Shown: positions 13,003 to 21,156 of the stretch, in pieces | How the letters are laid out: each line of letters opens with the position of its first letter | How positions within the stretch are numbered: the stretch's first letter is position 1 | Source: a virus | DNA length: 34,593 nt | Reading direction: 5' to 3' (one strand) | IMG/VR virus record: IMGVR_UViG_3300046751_000082 | Span: 1-34,593 of that record | Program-made: the position numbers and the translations under genes | Notes under the pieces: model-generated | What the model was told of the DNA's origin: nothing | Database searches by the model: none | Seen by the model: the letters and a program-made list of their open reading frames with translations, nothing else

Positions 13003-14749
13003 GATCAGCGATTGGGCTGATCACTATAGAAGATTATCACCTGAGTCATCAGCAGAAGCTGGTGCATGGAGAACTGATCGAGCTCCATATCAAAAAGAAA
13101 TTATGGATTCATTTAATGATCCTGATATTCAAAGAATTATATTTATGAAATCTGCTCAAGTTGGTGCTACTGAAATACTTCTCAATGTTATTGGTTACTA
13201 CATAGATCAAGACCCAGCCCCTATGTTAATTATGCAGCCGACACTACAGATGGCTCAGGCTTTTTCAAAAGATAGATTAGCAACCATGATTCGTGATTCT
13301 GAAAAGATTAGACATTGTGTTAAAGATGCAAGAAGTAGAGATAGTGGTAATACAGTTTTATCTAAAAAGTTTGCAGGCGGTAACTTAAACATCGTTGGTT
13401 CTAACTCTGCTGCTGGTTTGGCATCAAGACCAATAAGAATTGTTTTAGCTGATGAGACTGATCGTTATGAAAATTCTGCTGGCAGCGAAGGAGACCCAAT
13501 ATCGTTAGCTACTAAAAGAACCACTACCTTCTGGAACAAAAAGATATATATGTGTTCTACCCCAACGATTAAAGGACTATCAAGAATAGAAACTGCTTTT
13601 GCAGAATCAGACAAGCGTTACTATCATGTACCATGTCCAGAATGTAATGAGAAGCAAGTATTAAAATGGAAGAATGTAGTTTGGGAAGAAGATCAGCCAG
13701 AAACAGCTAATTACGCTTGTGAACATTGTGGCTCAGTTATAGGTGAGTCTAAAAAGCAATGGATGCTTAAGCATGGTGAGTGGATAGCATCAGCACCTAA
13801 ATCAGATACAGCAGGATTTCATATATCAGAGCTTTATTCAGTCTGGTCTACTTGGGCAGACATGGCTAAATCATTTCTTGAAGCTAAAAAGAATCCAGAG
13901 ATGTTAAAAACTTGGATTAATACTGCTCTTGGTGAATCTTGGGAAGAACAAGGCGAAGCAGTTGAGCATGAATCACTATTACAGCGTAGGCTGAACTATG
14001 ACTACACCACGATTCCAGAAGATGTACTCATTCTGACTGCTGGTGTTGATACTCAAAAAGATCGTTTAGAGTTACAGCTAGTTGGTTGGGGTAAAAACTA
14101 TGAAGCTTGGGTTTGTGATTACAAGATATTCTGGGGTGATCCTAATGCACTAAATGTTTGGAATGATCTTGATGCTTATTTGAAGAAGAGATTCAAAACT
14201 GAATCTGAAAGATTAATACCCATATCCTGTTGCACCATTGACTCAGGTGGTCATCATACAAATATGGTTTATCAGTTTACCAAGCCAAGACAAGCCAGAC
14301 GTATATTTGCAATCAAAGGTTTATCGCAAGCAGGCAAGCCTATTGCCAATCGCCCTACCTTCGTAGGTAAAAACAAAGCTGTGCTCTATGGCGTAGGCTC
14401 AGATAGTGCAAAAGAAGCTATCTTCGCTAGATTGTCTGCTGAAGAGGAAAATACAACCCTGCATTTCTGCTCAGACTTAGACGAAGAGTATTTCAAGCAG
14501 CTTACAGCAGAGAAGCGTATTACTAAGTTTGTTAGAGGTAGGAAAACGCTAGTTTGGAAACAAGTTAGACCAAGAAACGAAGCATTAGATACGCTTGTTT
14601 ATAATTTTGCATCTATCTACATTCTTAATCCTAATTTTGATGTAATTGAGGAAAAAATGCTTACACAAGAATCAAAACCCAAAGAACCAAGACAAAATGC
14701 ACCACAAAGAGGAATAAACAGAGGTAATTTTGCTACTTCTTGGAAATAG
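12902..14749 (+). CDS. Terminase large subunit, GpA-like
   Basis: Up to 615 residues. ISDWADHYRRLSPESSAEAG is the GpA N-terminal pattern. The ATPase follows with FMKSAQVGATE (Walker A variant) and VLADETDRYE (Walker B). A zinc ribbon has CPEC...CEHC, and the nuclease half shows AGVDTQKDRLELQLVGWG. It cuts concatemers and drives DNA into the capsid. The start is uncertain. ATG 12902, 12914 and 12929, and GTG 12956, are in frame, none with a clear Shine-Dalgarno, and 12902 makes a 101-base overlap with the small subunit. Comparison with lambda gpA, which has about 30 residues before the matching motif, favours 12902-12929. Confidence 0.93.
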   Translation: MKHLMSWHKMEYLKNIEKVIQKSNQTWTPPPNLKISDWADHYRRLSPESSAEAGAWRTDRAPYQKEIMDSFNDPDIQRIIFMKSAQVGATEILLNVIGYYIDQDPAPMLIMQPTLQMAQAFSKDRLATMIRDSEKIRHCVKDARSRDSGNTVLSKKFAGGNLNIVGSNSAAGLASRPIRIVLADETDRYENSAGSEGDPISLATKRTTTFWNKKIYMCSTPTIKGLSRIETAFAESDKRYYHVPCPECNEKQVLKWKNVVWEEDQPETANYACEHCGSVIGESKKQWMLKHGEWIASAPKSDTAGFHISELYSVWSTWADMAKSFLEAKKNPEMLKTWINTALGESWEEQGEAVEHESLLQRRLNYDYTTIPEDVLILTAGVDTQKDRLELQLVGWGKNYEAWVCDYKIFWGDPNALNVWNDLDAYLKKRFKTESERLIPISCCTIDSGGHHTNMVYQFTKPRQARRIFAIKGLSQAGKPIANRPTFVGKNKAVLYGVGSDSAKEAIFARLSAEEENTTLHFCSDLDEEYFKQLTAEKRITKFVRGRKTLVWKQVRPRNEALDTLVYNFASIYILNPNFDVIEEKMLTQESKPKEPRQNAPQRGINRGNFATSWK

Positions 14750-14768
14750 TCTAATTTAAGCAAAAATA

Positions 14769-14814
14769 TTGACATTATCTCAATGCACCATAGTGTTAGA
14801 TGTAGATATATCTA
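14769..14814 (+). promoter_or_regulatory. Possible late promoter with palindromic operator
   Basis: A perfect TTGACA (14769-14774) lies 16 bases before a weak -10, TAGTGT (14791-14796). Just downstream TAGATATATCTA (14803-14814) is a 12-base perfect palindrome that could bind a dimeric regulator. The gap is 86 bases between terminase and connector genes; this would drive the head and tail operon. Confidence 0.35.
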
Positions 14815-14835
14815 AAACATTTATGAGGTTTTTGC

Positions 14836-15456
14836 TTGAGCAACGCTTTTGATTCAACAAACTATCCAAGCCAAGTTCCAGTTGAGTTACAACTAGGAGA
14901 TTTCTGGGCGTGGAAAAGAGAGGATTTATCACAAGATTATCCTGTGGCTGCTTACTCTTTATCTTATGAATTCAATTTAGTTGATGGTGCTACAGTTGCA
15001 AACTTTACTTTAACAGCATCTGAGTCTGGCGATGATTACATAATCGAAGAATCAAGCACAGCTTCTTACACAAAAGGGAACTATAACTGGGTTTCATACA
15101 TAACCAGAACATCTGATTCTGCAAGAGTAAAATTAGAAGAGGGTTTTGTTGAGATTCAAGATAATTATGCAACCACTTCTGCTTCAGTCAGAAGTCATGC
15201 AAAGATTGTTTTAGATGCAATTGAAGCAGTCATAGAAAACAGAGCCACAATGGATCAAAGTTCTATGTCTATTGCTGGAAGGTCTTTATCAAGACTTTCA
15301 ATAGATGAGTTATTAACTTTTAGAGATAGATACAAAGCTGAATATCTCAAAGAAGTTAAACAATTAAGAATTAAAAATAAAAGAGGTTCAGGAAATACGA
15401 TTAAGGTTAATTTTGGTCGTACAACTGGCTCAACACCTAAGAGCGACATAACATAA
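14836..15456 (+). CDS. Putative head-tail connector in gpW position
   Basis: 206 residues from a TTG start with ATGAGG 9-13 bases upstream; no ATG is usable. The N-terminal half is a beta-rich part (DFWAWKREDL, YSLSYEFNLV, FTLTASES). The C-terminal half is a helical segment, RSLSRLSIDELLTFRDRYKA then EYLKEV, resembling the gpW family signature in which a short helix-turn-helix protein joins head and tail. The position between large terminase and portal is that of lambda W. The extra N-terminal domain is larger than gpW (about 68 residues), so this looks like a gpW-like domain added to an unknown beta domain. The stop overlaps the portal ATG. Confidence 0.6.
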   Translation: MSNAFDSTNYPSQVPVELQLGDFWAWKREDLSQDYPVAAYSLSYEFNLVDGATVANFTLTASESGDDYIIEESSTASYTKGNYNWVSYITRTSDSARVKLEEGFVEIQDNYATTSASVRSHAKIVLDAIEAVIENRATMDQSSMSIAGRSLSRLSIDELLTFRDRYKAEYLKEVKQLRIKNKRGSGNTIKVNFGRTTGSTPKSDIT

Positions 15457-16952
15457 TGGCTTGGTATAACAGAATCATTGGTGGCGATACACCAAAACAA
15501 AAAAAACGAAAGGCTTATAGAAGAAGTTATACTGGTGCTAACACTGGCAGATTATTTGCAGATTTTGTAACCACATCTACAAGTGCCGATGCTGAAATAA
15601 AAGATAACATACGAATCCTAAGAGATAGGGCAAGAGAGTTAGCTAGAAACGATAGCTACATTGCTAGATACCTCAATCTAATGGTATCTAATGTTATCGG
15701 CAAGCATGGCATAAGAGTTAGCTCCAAAGCTAGGAACGATGATGGTTCTTTAGACATTGGAGCTAACCTGCTCATTGAAAGAGCTTGGAAGGAATGGTCT
15801 CATGTTGGCAACTGTACTACCAATGGCAGATTGTCATTTTTAGATTGTCAAAAGATATTTATAGAATCTCTGGCTAGAGATGGTGAAGTTCTAATAAGAA
15901 AAATAAAAAACCCTGACTCACCTTTTGGTTTTCAATTACAGTTTTTAGAATCAGATCATTTAGACGAAAATAAAAATGATGTTTACAAACCAACTGGCAA
16001 CAAAGTTAAGATGGGTGTTGAAGTAGATCAATATGATAAGCCAGTTGCATATCATCTATACAAAGATCACCCATACAATAGAAATTATTTAAGTCAAAAC
16101 CAGCACATAAGAGTTCCTGCTGATGAGATTATTCATGCTTATATGCCACAAAGAGCAGAACAGACCAGAGGAGTTTCCTTGATTGCAACTGCTATGGCTA
16201 ATGTAAAAATGCTCAATGGTTATCTCGAAGCAGAGATAGTTGCAGCAAGAGTTGGTGCATCTAAAATGGGCTTCTTCACTTCACCAGATGGCGATGGTTA
16301 TGTTGGTGATGGTGAATATGAAGATACATTCAACCCAACAATGAACGCTCAAGCAGGAGTATTTGAGCAGCTTCCAGCAGGTATGGACTTCAAAGCATTT
16401 GACCCAAATCATCCAACATCTGCATTTGATTCTTTTACAACCAGCGTACTTAGAAGCATTGCATCAGGTTTAAATATTTCTTATCACTCACTATCTAACG
16501 ATTTAACTTCTGTTAATTATTCTTCTATTAGACAAGGTGCTTTAGAAGATAGAAGTATGTATCAGATATATCAACAATTTGTAATTGAGCATTTTGTAAA
16601 CCCAGTATTCCAATCATGGTTGGAGATGGCTATTTCTAGTGGTTACATTAATTTACCAATGGGCAAATTTGACAAGTTTGCCAGATCGGTAAATTACATT
16701 CCAAGATCATTCGCATGGATTGACCCACTAAAAGAAATGCAAGCCAATGTTATTGGTTTACAAAATGGAACACTTACATACTCAGACATTTCTGCATCTT
16801 ATGGCAGAGATACTGAAGAGCTGTTTGAGCAACATCAAAAAGAAATTGAGTTAGCGAAACAGTATGATATTGAATTAGCTTATCAGCCATTTGGTCAGAA
16901 GTTACCAGTGGAAGCTAAGATACAAGGTGGCGAGGAAGAAGAAGATGGCTAG
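15456..16952 (+). CDS. Portal protein, lambda gpB family
   Basis: 498 residues, usual length for this family. Typical segments appear in order: ILRDRARELARNDSYIARYL, NLMVSNVIGKHGIRV, IERAWKEWSH, FLDCQKIFIESLARDGEVLI, GVSLIATAMA and the helix FVIEHFVNPVFQSWLEMAI. It forms the twelve-fold ring at the capsid vertex through which DNA passes and to which the tail docks. It starts in a TAATG overlap with the gpW-position gene, and its 3' end overlaps the protease-capsid start by 8 bases. Confidence 0.93.
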   Translation: MAWYNRIIGGDTPKQKKRKAYRRSYTGANTGRLFADFVTTSTSADAEIKDNIRILRDRARELARNDSYIARYLNLMVSNVIGKHGIRVSSKARNDDGSLDIGANLLIERAWKEWSHVGNCTTNGRLSFLDCQKIFIESLARDGEVLIRKIKNPDSPFGFQLQFLESDHLDENKNDVYKPTGNKVKMGVEVDQYDKPVAYHLYKDHPYNRNYLSQNQHIRVPADEIIHAYMPQRAEQTRGVSLIATAMANVKMLNGYLEAEIVAARVGASKMGFFTSPDGDGYVGDGEYEDTFNPTMNAQAGVFEQLPAGMDFKAFDPNHPTSAFDSFTTSVLRSIASGLNISYHSLSNDLTSVNYSSIRQGALEDRSMYQIYQQFVIEHFVNPVFQSWLEMAISSGYINLPMGKFDKFARSVNYIPRSFAWIDPLKEMQANVIGLQNGTLTYSDISASYGRDTEELFEQHQKEIELAKQYDIELAYQPFGQKLPVEAKIQGGEEEEDG

Positions 16953-19509
16953 ACCAAATGCAGGCATGAAGTCAGAAGCTCAAAAGGGCTTAGACTGGCG
17001 TGAGGAATTTGGCAGAGGTGGTACTAGGGTTGGTGCTGTAAGAGCAAGACAAATAGTGGCTGGTGAGAACTTATCAGATCAAACCATTAAAAGAATGTAC
17101 AGCTTCTTCTCCAGACATGAGGTAGACAAACAAGCAGAAGGATTTAGTGCTGGTGAAGATGGCTACCCTAGTAATGGCAGAATCGCATGGGCTCTCTGGG
17201 GTGGAGATGCAGGTTATAGTTGGTCAAAAAGATTGGTGGAACAAATGAAAAAAGATGAAGATAGAGCAGCACCAGATGCATTGAAAACTGGTGATTTTGT
17301 AAGCTGGGATAGTGCTGGTGGTAGAGCCAGAGGAAAGATCATCAAGATCGAAAGAGATGGCAAGATTAATATTCCAAATAGCGAGCTAACAATTACTGGT
17401 ACTCCAGATGATCCTGCTGCATTAATACAAATTTATAGAAGTGGTGAACCTACTGATACCGAAGTGGGTCATAAGTTCAGCACATTAACCAAGATTAATC
17501 CCATAAGGGATTTTAACGATTTCAATTCAAATGAATTGGAAGTACATCCAGTAGAAAATACTGAGGAGAAAACTATGTTAAAAGAAGATAGACATATCCT
17601 CAGCGTTTCTGAAACTGATAACTCTGTTATCGTTGAGTTTGAGAAACATGAGGATGTAGAAGAAGGTGAAGAAGTAGAAATGGCTGAGGAAGTTTCTATG
17701 ATGGATCAAGATGAGGAAGAAAGAAAGGTTGTACATATGCCTATGAAATATAGGACTATTGATCTTTCCAGAGCTTCTTATGTTGATGAGGAAAATCGTA
17801 GAGTCAGAGTTGGCGTTTCTTCTGAAGAACCTGTTGAAAGAAGTTTTGGCATGGAAGTGCTAGGACATTCTGAAGGTGATATAAACATGGAGTTTATAGC
17901 ATCTGGGCGAGCACCACTGCTCCTTGATCACGATATGACCAAGCAAATAGGTGTAATTGAAGAATTCAAACTTGACGAGACAGCAAAAAGGACAACTGCT
18001 GTTGTACGCTTTGGAAAAAGCGAACTAGCTCGAGAAGTATATGAAGATGTCAAAGATGGTATTCGTATGAATATCTCTGTAGGCTACAGGATAGATAAAC
18101 TGGAGCGTATTCAACGTGATGGCGAGGATTATTACAAAGCAAATTGGACACCAATGGAAGTTTCTTCTGTTAGCGTTCCTGCTGATCAATCCAGACTTGT
18201 AGGCGTTGGGCGTTCTAAAGATAAACAAACTAAAACTCAAATAAAGGTAACAAAAATGACTGAAGAAGTTAAAAATGAAATTAACCTTGATGAAGTTAGA
18301 GCTCAAAGTGCTGACGAAGCAAAAGCTGAATTCAAAAGAAATTCAAAAGAGATCATTGATCTTGCTGTAAAGCACAATAAAAGAGACCTAGCTGACAAGG
18401 CTATTCAAGAAGGTGTATCTGTTGAAGAGTTCAGAGGAATATTATTGGAAAACATTTCTAATAACACTCCTTTAGAAACTCCTTCAGAAATCGGATTAAC
18501 ACCAAAAGAAGTTAGAAGATTTAGTTTAGTAAAAGCTATTAACGCTCTTGCTAATCCTTCTGACAGAAATGCACAGCGAGCTGCTGAATTCGAATTCGAA
18601 TGTTCAGAGCAAGCTGCTAGAGAACATGGCAAAGTAGCACAAGGAATTATGCTTCCTGCTGACGTTCTTCGTAACTGGACTAGAGACCTGAACACAAGTG
18701 ATGACTCTACTCTTATCGCTGAAGATTACAAAGGTGGTGATTTCATAGATGTTCTAAGAAACTCATCTTCTGTAATGCAAGCTGGTGCAACTATGCTTCG
18801 TGGATTACAAGGCAACGTGGTTATTCCTAAGAAAACTGCTGCTGCTTCTGCTGGCTGGATTGCTACTGAAGGTGGAGACTCTGCTGAGTCTGAATTCACT
18901 TCAGGATCAGTAACCATGTCTCCTAAAGTTATCGGTGCTCACACTGATGCTTCAAGATTAATGCTTCAACAATCTTCATTAGATATTGAAAACTTAATCA
19001 GAGATGACCTAACACAATCTATTGCTCTTGCAATTGATTTAGGTGCTTTGGCTGGTAGTGGTTCAAGTGGTCAACCAACTGGTATTGCTAACACTTCTGG
19101 AATCAATACAACAACATTTGCTGCTGCTAGCCCAACTTTTGCTGAGGTTATAGCTATGGAAAGTGCTGTTGCTGCTGATAATGCATTGTCTGGTTCATTG
19201 TCTTACATTTGTAAGCCAGCAGACTATGGAACATTGAAAACAACTAGCAAGGACACAGGTTCTGGAATGTTTGTTGTTGAGCCTGATGGAAGAATGAATG
19301 GCTACAATGTTATCAGAAGTAATCAAGTAACTTCAGGTGATTTCTACTTTGGAAACTTTGCTGACTTGTTAATTGGAATGTATGGTGGATTAGACATTAC
19401 TGTTGATCCTTATGCACTTTCAAAAGCAGGTGGTGTGAGAATTATTGCTCTACAAACTGTAGACGTAGCAGTTCGTCATGCTGTTAGTTTCTGTAAGTCA
19501 TCTGACTAA
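16945..19509 (+). CDS. Prohead protease-major capsid protein fusion (HK97-type)
   Basis: 854 residues from ATG 16945 with a GAGGAAG Shine-Dalgarno; an upstream ATG at 16891 only reads through portal sequence. Four parts: 1-105, a conserved phage domain (GLDWREEFGRGGTRVG, GRIAWALWGGDAG); 116-184, a tudor-like DUF2945-type barrel starting TGDFVSW; about 270-435, an HK97 protease (peptidase U35) with LLLDHD (His329) and MNISVGY (Ser378); 438-854, major capsid protein, with a helical delta/scaffold region to about 545 then the HK97 coat fold (ASAGWIATEGG, IIALQTVDVAVRH). Internal ATGs at 17575 and 18256 are in frame with good Shine-Dalgarno sites, so separate protease and capsid products are possible. 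Confidence 0.9.
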   Translation: MARPNAGMKSEAQKGLDWREEFGRGGTRVGAVRARQIVAGENLSDQTIKRMYSFFSRHEVDKQAEGFSAGEDGYPSNGRIAWALWGGDAGYSWSKRLVEQMKKDEDRAAPDALKTGDFVSWDSAGGRARGKIIKIERDGKINIPNSELTITGTPDDPAALIQIYRSGEPTDTEVGHKFSTLTKINPIRDFNDFNSNELEVHPVENTEEKTMLKEDRHILSVSETDNSVIVEFEKHEDVEEGEEVEMAEEVSMMDQDEEERKVVHMPMKYRTIDLSRASYVDEENRRVRVGVSSEEPVERSFGMEVLGHSEGDINMEFIASGRAPLLLDHDMTKQIGVIEEFKLDETAKRTTAVVRFGKSELAREVYEDVKDGIRMNISVGYRIDKLERIQRDGEDYYKANWTPMEVSSVSVPADQSRLVGVGRSKDKQTKTQIKVTKMTEEVKNEINLDEVRAQSADEAKAEFKRNSKEIIDLAVKHNKRDLADKAIQEGVSVEEFRGILLENISNNTPLETPSEIGLTPKEVRRFSLVKAINALANPSDRNAQRAAEFEFECSEQAAREHGKVAQGIMLPADVLRNWTRDLNTSDDSTLIAEDYKGGDFIDVLRNSSSVMQAGATMLRGLQGNVVIPKKTAAASAGWIATEGGDSAESEFTSGSVTMSPKVIGAHTDASRLMLQQSSLDIENLIRDDLTQSIALAIDLGALAGSGSSGQPTGIANTSGINTTTFAAASPTFAEVIAMESAVAADNALSGSLSYICKPADYGTLKTTSKDTGSGMFVVEPDGRMNGYNVIRSNQVTSGDFYFGNFADLLIGMYGGLDITVDPYALSKAGGVRIIALQTVDVAVRHAVSFCKSSD
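17564..17577 (+). promoter_or_regulatory. Internal ribosome-binding site before the protease domain
   Basis: GAGGAG (17563-17568) stands 6 bases before an in-frame ATG at 17575, inside the protease-capsid gene (residue 211). This is the spacing of an efficient start. Initiation here would make a protease-capsid product without the two N-terminal domains. Confidence 0.55.
18244..18258 (+). promoter_or_regulatory. Internal ribosome-binding site before the capsid domain
   Basis: AAAGG (18243-18247) is 8 bases before an in-frame ATG at 18256 (residue 438), exactly where the HK97 scaffold/delta region begins (MTEEVKNEIN). Initiation here would give a free 417-residue capsid protein of ordinary HK97 length. 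It is weaker than the site at 17564. Confidence 0.5.
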
Positions 19510-19531
19510 TTAGCTGATGCTTAAATGGAAT

Positions 19532-19549
19532 GGTGGGGGAAACCCCACC
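19532..19549 (+). promoter_or_regulatory. GC-rich hairpin with GNRA loop after the capsid gene
   Basis: GGTGGGG (19532-19538), loop GAAA (19539-19542), CCCCACC (19543-19549): seven perfect pairs closing a GAAA tetraloop. It lies between the capsid stop and the ATG at 19559. There is no T-run, only CCTTAATT, so full termination is unlikely. It could stabilise the capsid message or reduce downstream expression. Confidence 0.6.
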
Positions 19550-19558
19550 ACCTTAATT

Positions 19559-19774
19559 ATGAAAAAATATAAAATTTTACAAGACACAGTTGCCAATGGA
19601 TCAAAGGTTCATGCTGGAGATGTAGTAGAACTAGATCAAGAAACAGGTCATTCATTATGTGGCTATGGCAAGGCAGAAATTCATGTTGAAAAACCAAAAG
19701 CAAAACAAGCTGATAGAAGCGTTGGTTTAGAAACATCAGAGGTTAAAGCTCCAAAGAAAAGAGCTAAAAAATAA
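19559..19774 (+). CDS. Small head-tail module protein (FI position)
   Basis: 71 residues from ATG 19559. An ATG at 19517 is in frame, but its leader would translate the hairpin, so the later start is preferred although it lacks a clear Shine-Dalgarno. The body KYKILQDTVANGSKVHAGDV then VELDQETGHSLCGYGKAE has a small barrel-like pattern with conserved glycines. The tail is lysine-rich (KAPKKRAKK). Its place between major capsid and connector genes is that of lambda FI, a packaging helper. No sequence match to FI is visible; a capsid-decoration or DNA-contacting protein is the main alternative. Confidence 0.5.
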   Translation: MKKYKILQDTVANGSKVHAGDVVELDQETGHSLCGYGKAEIHVEKPKAKQADRSVGLETSEVKAPKKRAKK

Positions 19775-19777
19775 ATC

Positions 19778-20182
19778 ATGCCCATCGAGAGTGCAGCAGA
19801 TTTTAACTCCTATGTAGACATCAACACAGGTCATGGAGTTACTGCTACATTCTTTGAGGTGCAACAATCATTATGGGATCAGAGAAATGGTCTCATAGAC
19901 ACTTGGTTTGATATTGATTCTGGAAATACAACCAATATCAACATCATCATAGACCAAGAATATTTCAACATAGAAGGCGGCACAGTTCCTGTTGCTGGGT
20001 ATCAGCCCAGAGCAATTATTAAAGCAACTGATGCTCCTTATATATCGCATGAAGATAAATTAGTTGTAAATGCTATTACAACTAATAGGGGTAGTGTATT
20101 AAAACCAGAAACAACATTTTTAGTAAAAACAGTTGAGCCTGATAATACAGGCTTAGTTTCACTAGTATTAGAGGAGCAATAA
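19778..20182 (+). CDS. Head-tail joining protein, paralog A
   Basis: 134 residues, beta-rich. It shares a clear frame of conserved residues with its downstream neighbour at 20182: GHGVTA/GHGVSA near the start, QEYF/NEYV, a central A...D.P.I pattern and D.TGL.SLVLEE near the end. This copy has an extra stretch of about 20 residues (near 27-50). Position between capsid and tail terminator fits gpFII-type connectors that seal the head and dock the tail. Start ATG is 3 bases after the previous stop; no catalytic residues. Confidence 0.6.
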   Translation: MPIESAADFNSYVDINTGHGVTATFFEVQQSLWDQRNGLIDTWFDIDSGNTTNINIIIDQEYFNIEGGTVPVAGYQPRAIIKATDAPYISHEDKLVVNAITTNRGSVLKPETTFLVKTVEPDNTGLVSLVLEEQ

Positions 20183-20532
20183 TGTCTCAATATCAAATGG
20201 AAACAGAAGAAGATATGATTGCATATTTAGATATAGAATATGGTCATGGTGTGTCTGCTGTTTACACAAATAATGGATCAGATTCTACTATTAAAATTAT
20301 TCTAAATAATGAATATGTTGAACAAGAAGAAGGTATAGGTGTGGAAGCAGTAAAACCTATAGCCTATTGCAGAACCATAGACGTTCCAAATATATCATTT
20401 GGAAATACTTTAGCTGTTGCAGCTATCAAAGACGTTGATGGTAATACATTAAAAGCAGCACAAAATTATACAGTTGTTAATATACAAGCAGATAGAACTG
20501 GTTTTTCTGCTTTGATGCTTGAGGAAATATAA
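20182..20532 (+). CDS. Head-tail joining protein, paralog B
   Basis: 116 residues, evidently a tandem duplicate of the preceding gene without its N-terminal insertion: YLDIEYGHGVSA matches YVDINTGHGVTA, and TGFSALMLEE matches TGLVSLVLEE. Start in a TAATG overlap, and its stop overlaps the next ATG in the same way. Likely a second ring-forming connector subunit; two different adaptors commonly lie between portal and tail in siphophages. The exact division of work between the two copies is not visible. Confidence 0.6.
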   Translation: MSQYQMETEEDMIAYLDIEYGHGVSAVYTNNGSDSTIKIILNNEYVEQEEGIGVEAVKPIAYCRTIDVPNISFGNTLAVAAIKDVDGNTLKAAQNYTVVNIQADRTGFSALMLEEI

Positions 20533-20978
20533 TGGCAAATCATATTAGACAACAAATCAGAGAGAAACTTGGAACAACCCTAACAGGATTAACAACCACT
20601 GGCTCTAATGTTTATGAGTCCAGAGTTTACCCTTTAGAAAATGCTTCTTTACCAGCATTAATTATTTATACAAAATCAGAAACATCTGAGCCTATAGTTA
20701 TAGGAACACAAAGACTTATGAGCAGAGAGCTCTCAGTTGTAGTAGAAGGTTATGCCAAAGCTACTAGCAACTTTGATGATACTATTGATACAATAAGCAA
20801 AGAAGTTGAAGCAGCAATAGCTGCTGACAGAACTCTTGATGGATTGGCTAAAGATACTTATTTAGAATCCACAGAGATAGAGTTTAACAGCGAGGGAGAA
20901 AAGCCATTGGGCTATGTCTCTCTTACATTTTTAACAAACTACTATGTCAAGGAAAACGCTCCTGACGTAGCAGTTTAA
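20532..20978 (+). CDS. Tail terminator, gpU-like
   Basis: 148 residues. The pattern IRQQIREKLGTTLTGL, then a segment with VYPLENASLPALIIYTKSE, SRELSVVVEGYAKA, a helix with DTISKEVEAAI, and a C-terminal strand (GYVSLTFLTNYYV) follows gpU-family tail terminators, which cap the tail tube and stop its growth. Position between connector genes and the tail tube gene agrees. TAATG overlap with the preceding gene. Confidence 0.75.
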   Translation: MANHIRQQIREKLGTTLTGLTTTGSNVYESRVYPLENASLPALIIYTKSETSEPIVIGTQRLMSRELSVVVEGYAKATSNFDDTIDTISKEVEAAIAADRTLDGLAKDTYLESTEIEFNSEGEKPLGYVSLTFLTNYYVKENAPDVAV

Positions 20979-20988
20979 GGAGATAATT

Positions 20989-21156
20989 ATGAAAATGATT
21001 AGTCCAGACGGAAAAGTTTCTATAGATGCTCACCCTTCTAAGGTTGAGTCATTATTGAATAAGGGTTGGAAAGAAGAAGCAGCCCCATCGAAAGATAAAC
21101 CTAAATCTTCTTCTAAAGAAAAGTCGAAAGACGAGGTAGAAAATGGCAACACATAA
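20989..21156 (+). CDS. Small charged protein between tail terminator and tail tube
   Basis: 55 residues with a strong Shine-Dalgarno (AAGGAG, 7 bases before ATG). After a short ordered start (MKMISPDGKVSIDAHPSKVE and a helix SLLNKGWKE) it becomes low-complexity, rich in Lys, Ser and Glu. It overlaps the tail tube gene by 14 bases. Proteins of this build (a short fold plus charged tail) often sit in head-tail modules; no family can be named. Confidence 0.55.
   Translation: MKMISPDGKVSIDAHPSKVESLLNKGWKEEAAPSKDKPKSSSKEKSKDEVENGNT

Noticed and set aside
18025-18917. Several minus-strand frames opposite the protease-capsid gene
   Set aside because: Their lengths are expected by chance opposite a strongly coding frame; no promoter or ribosome site.
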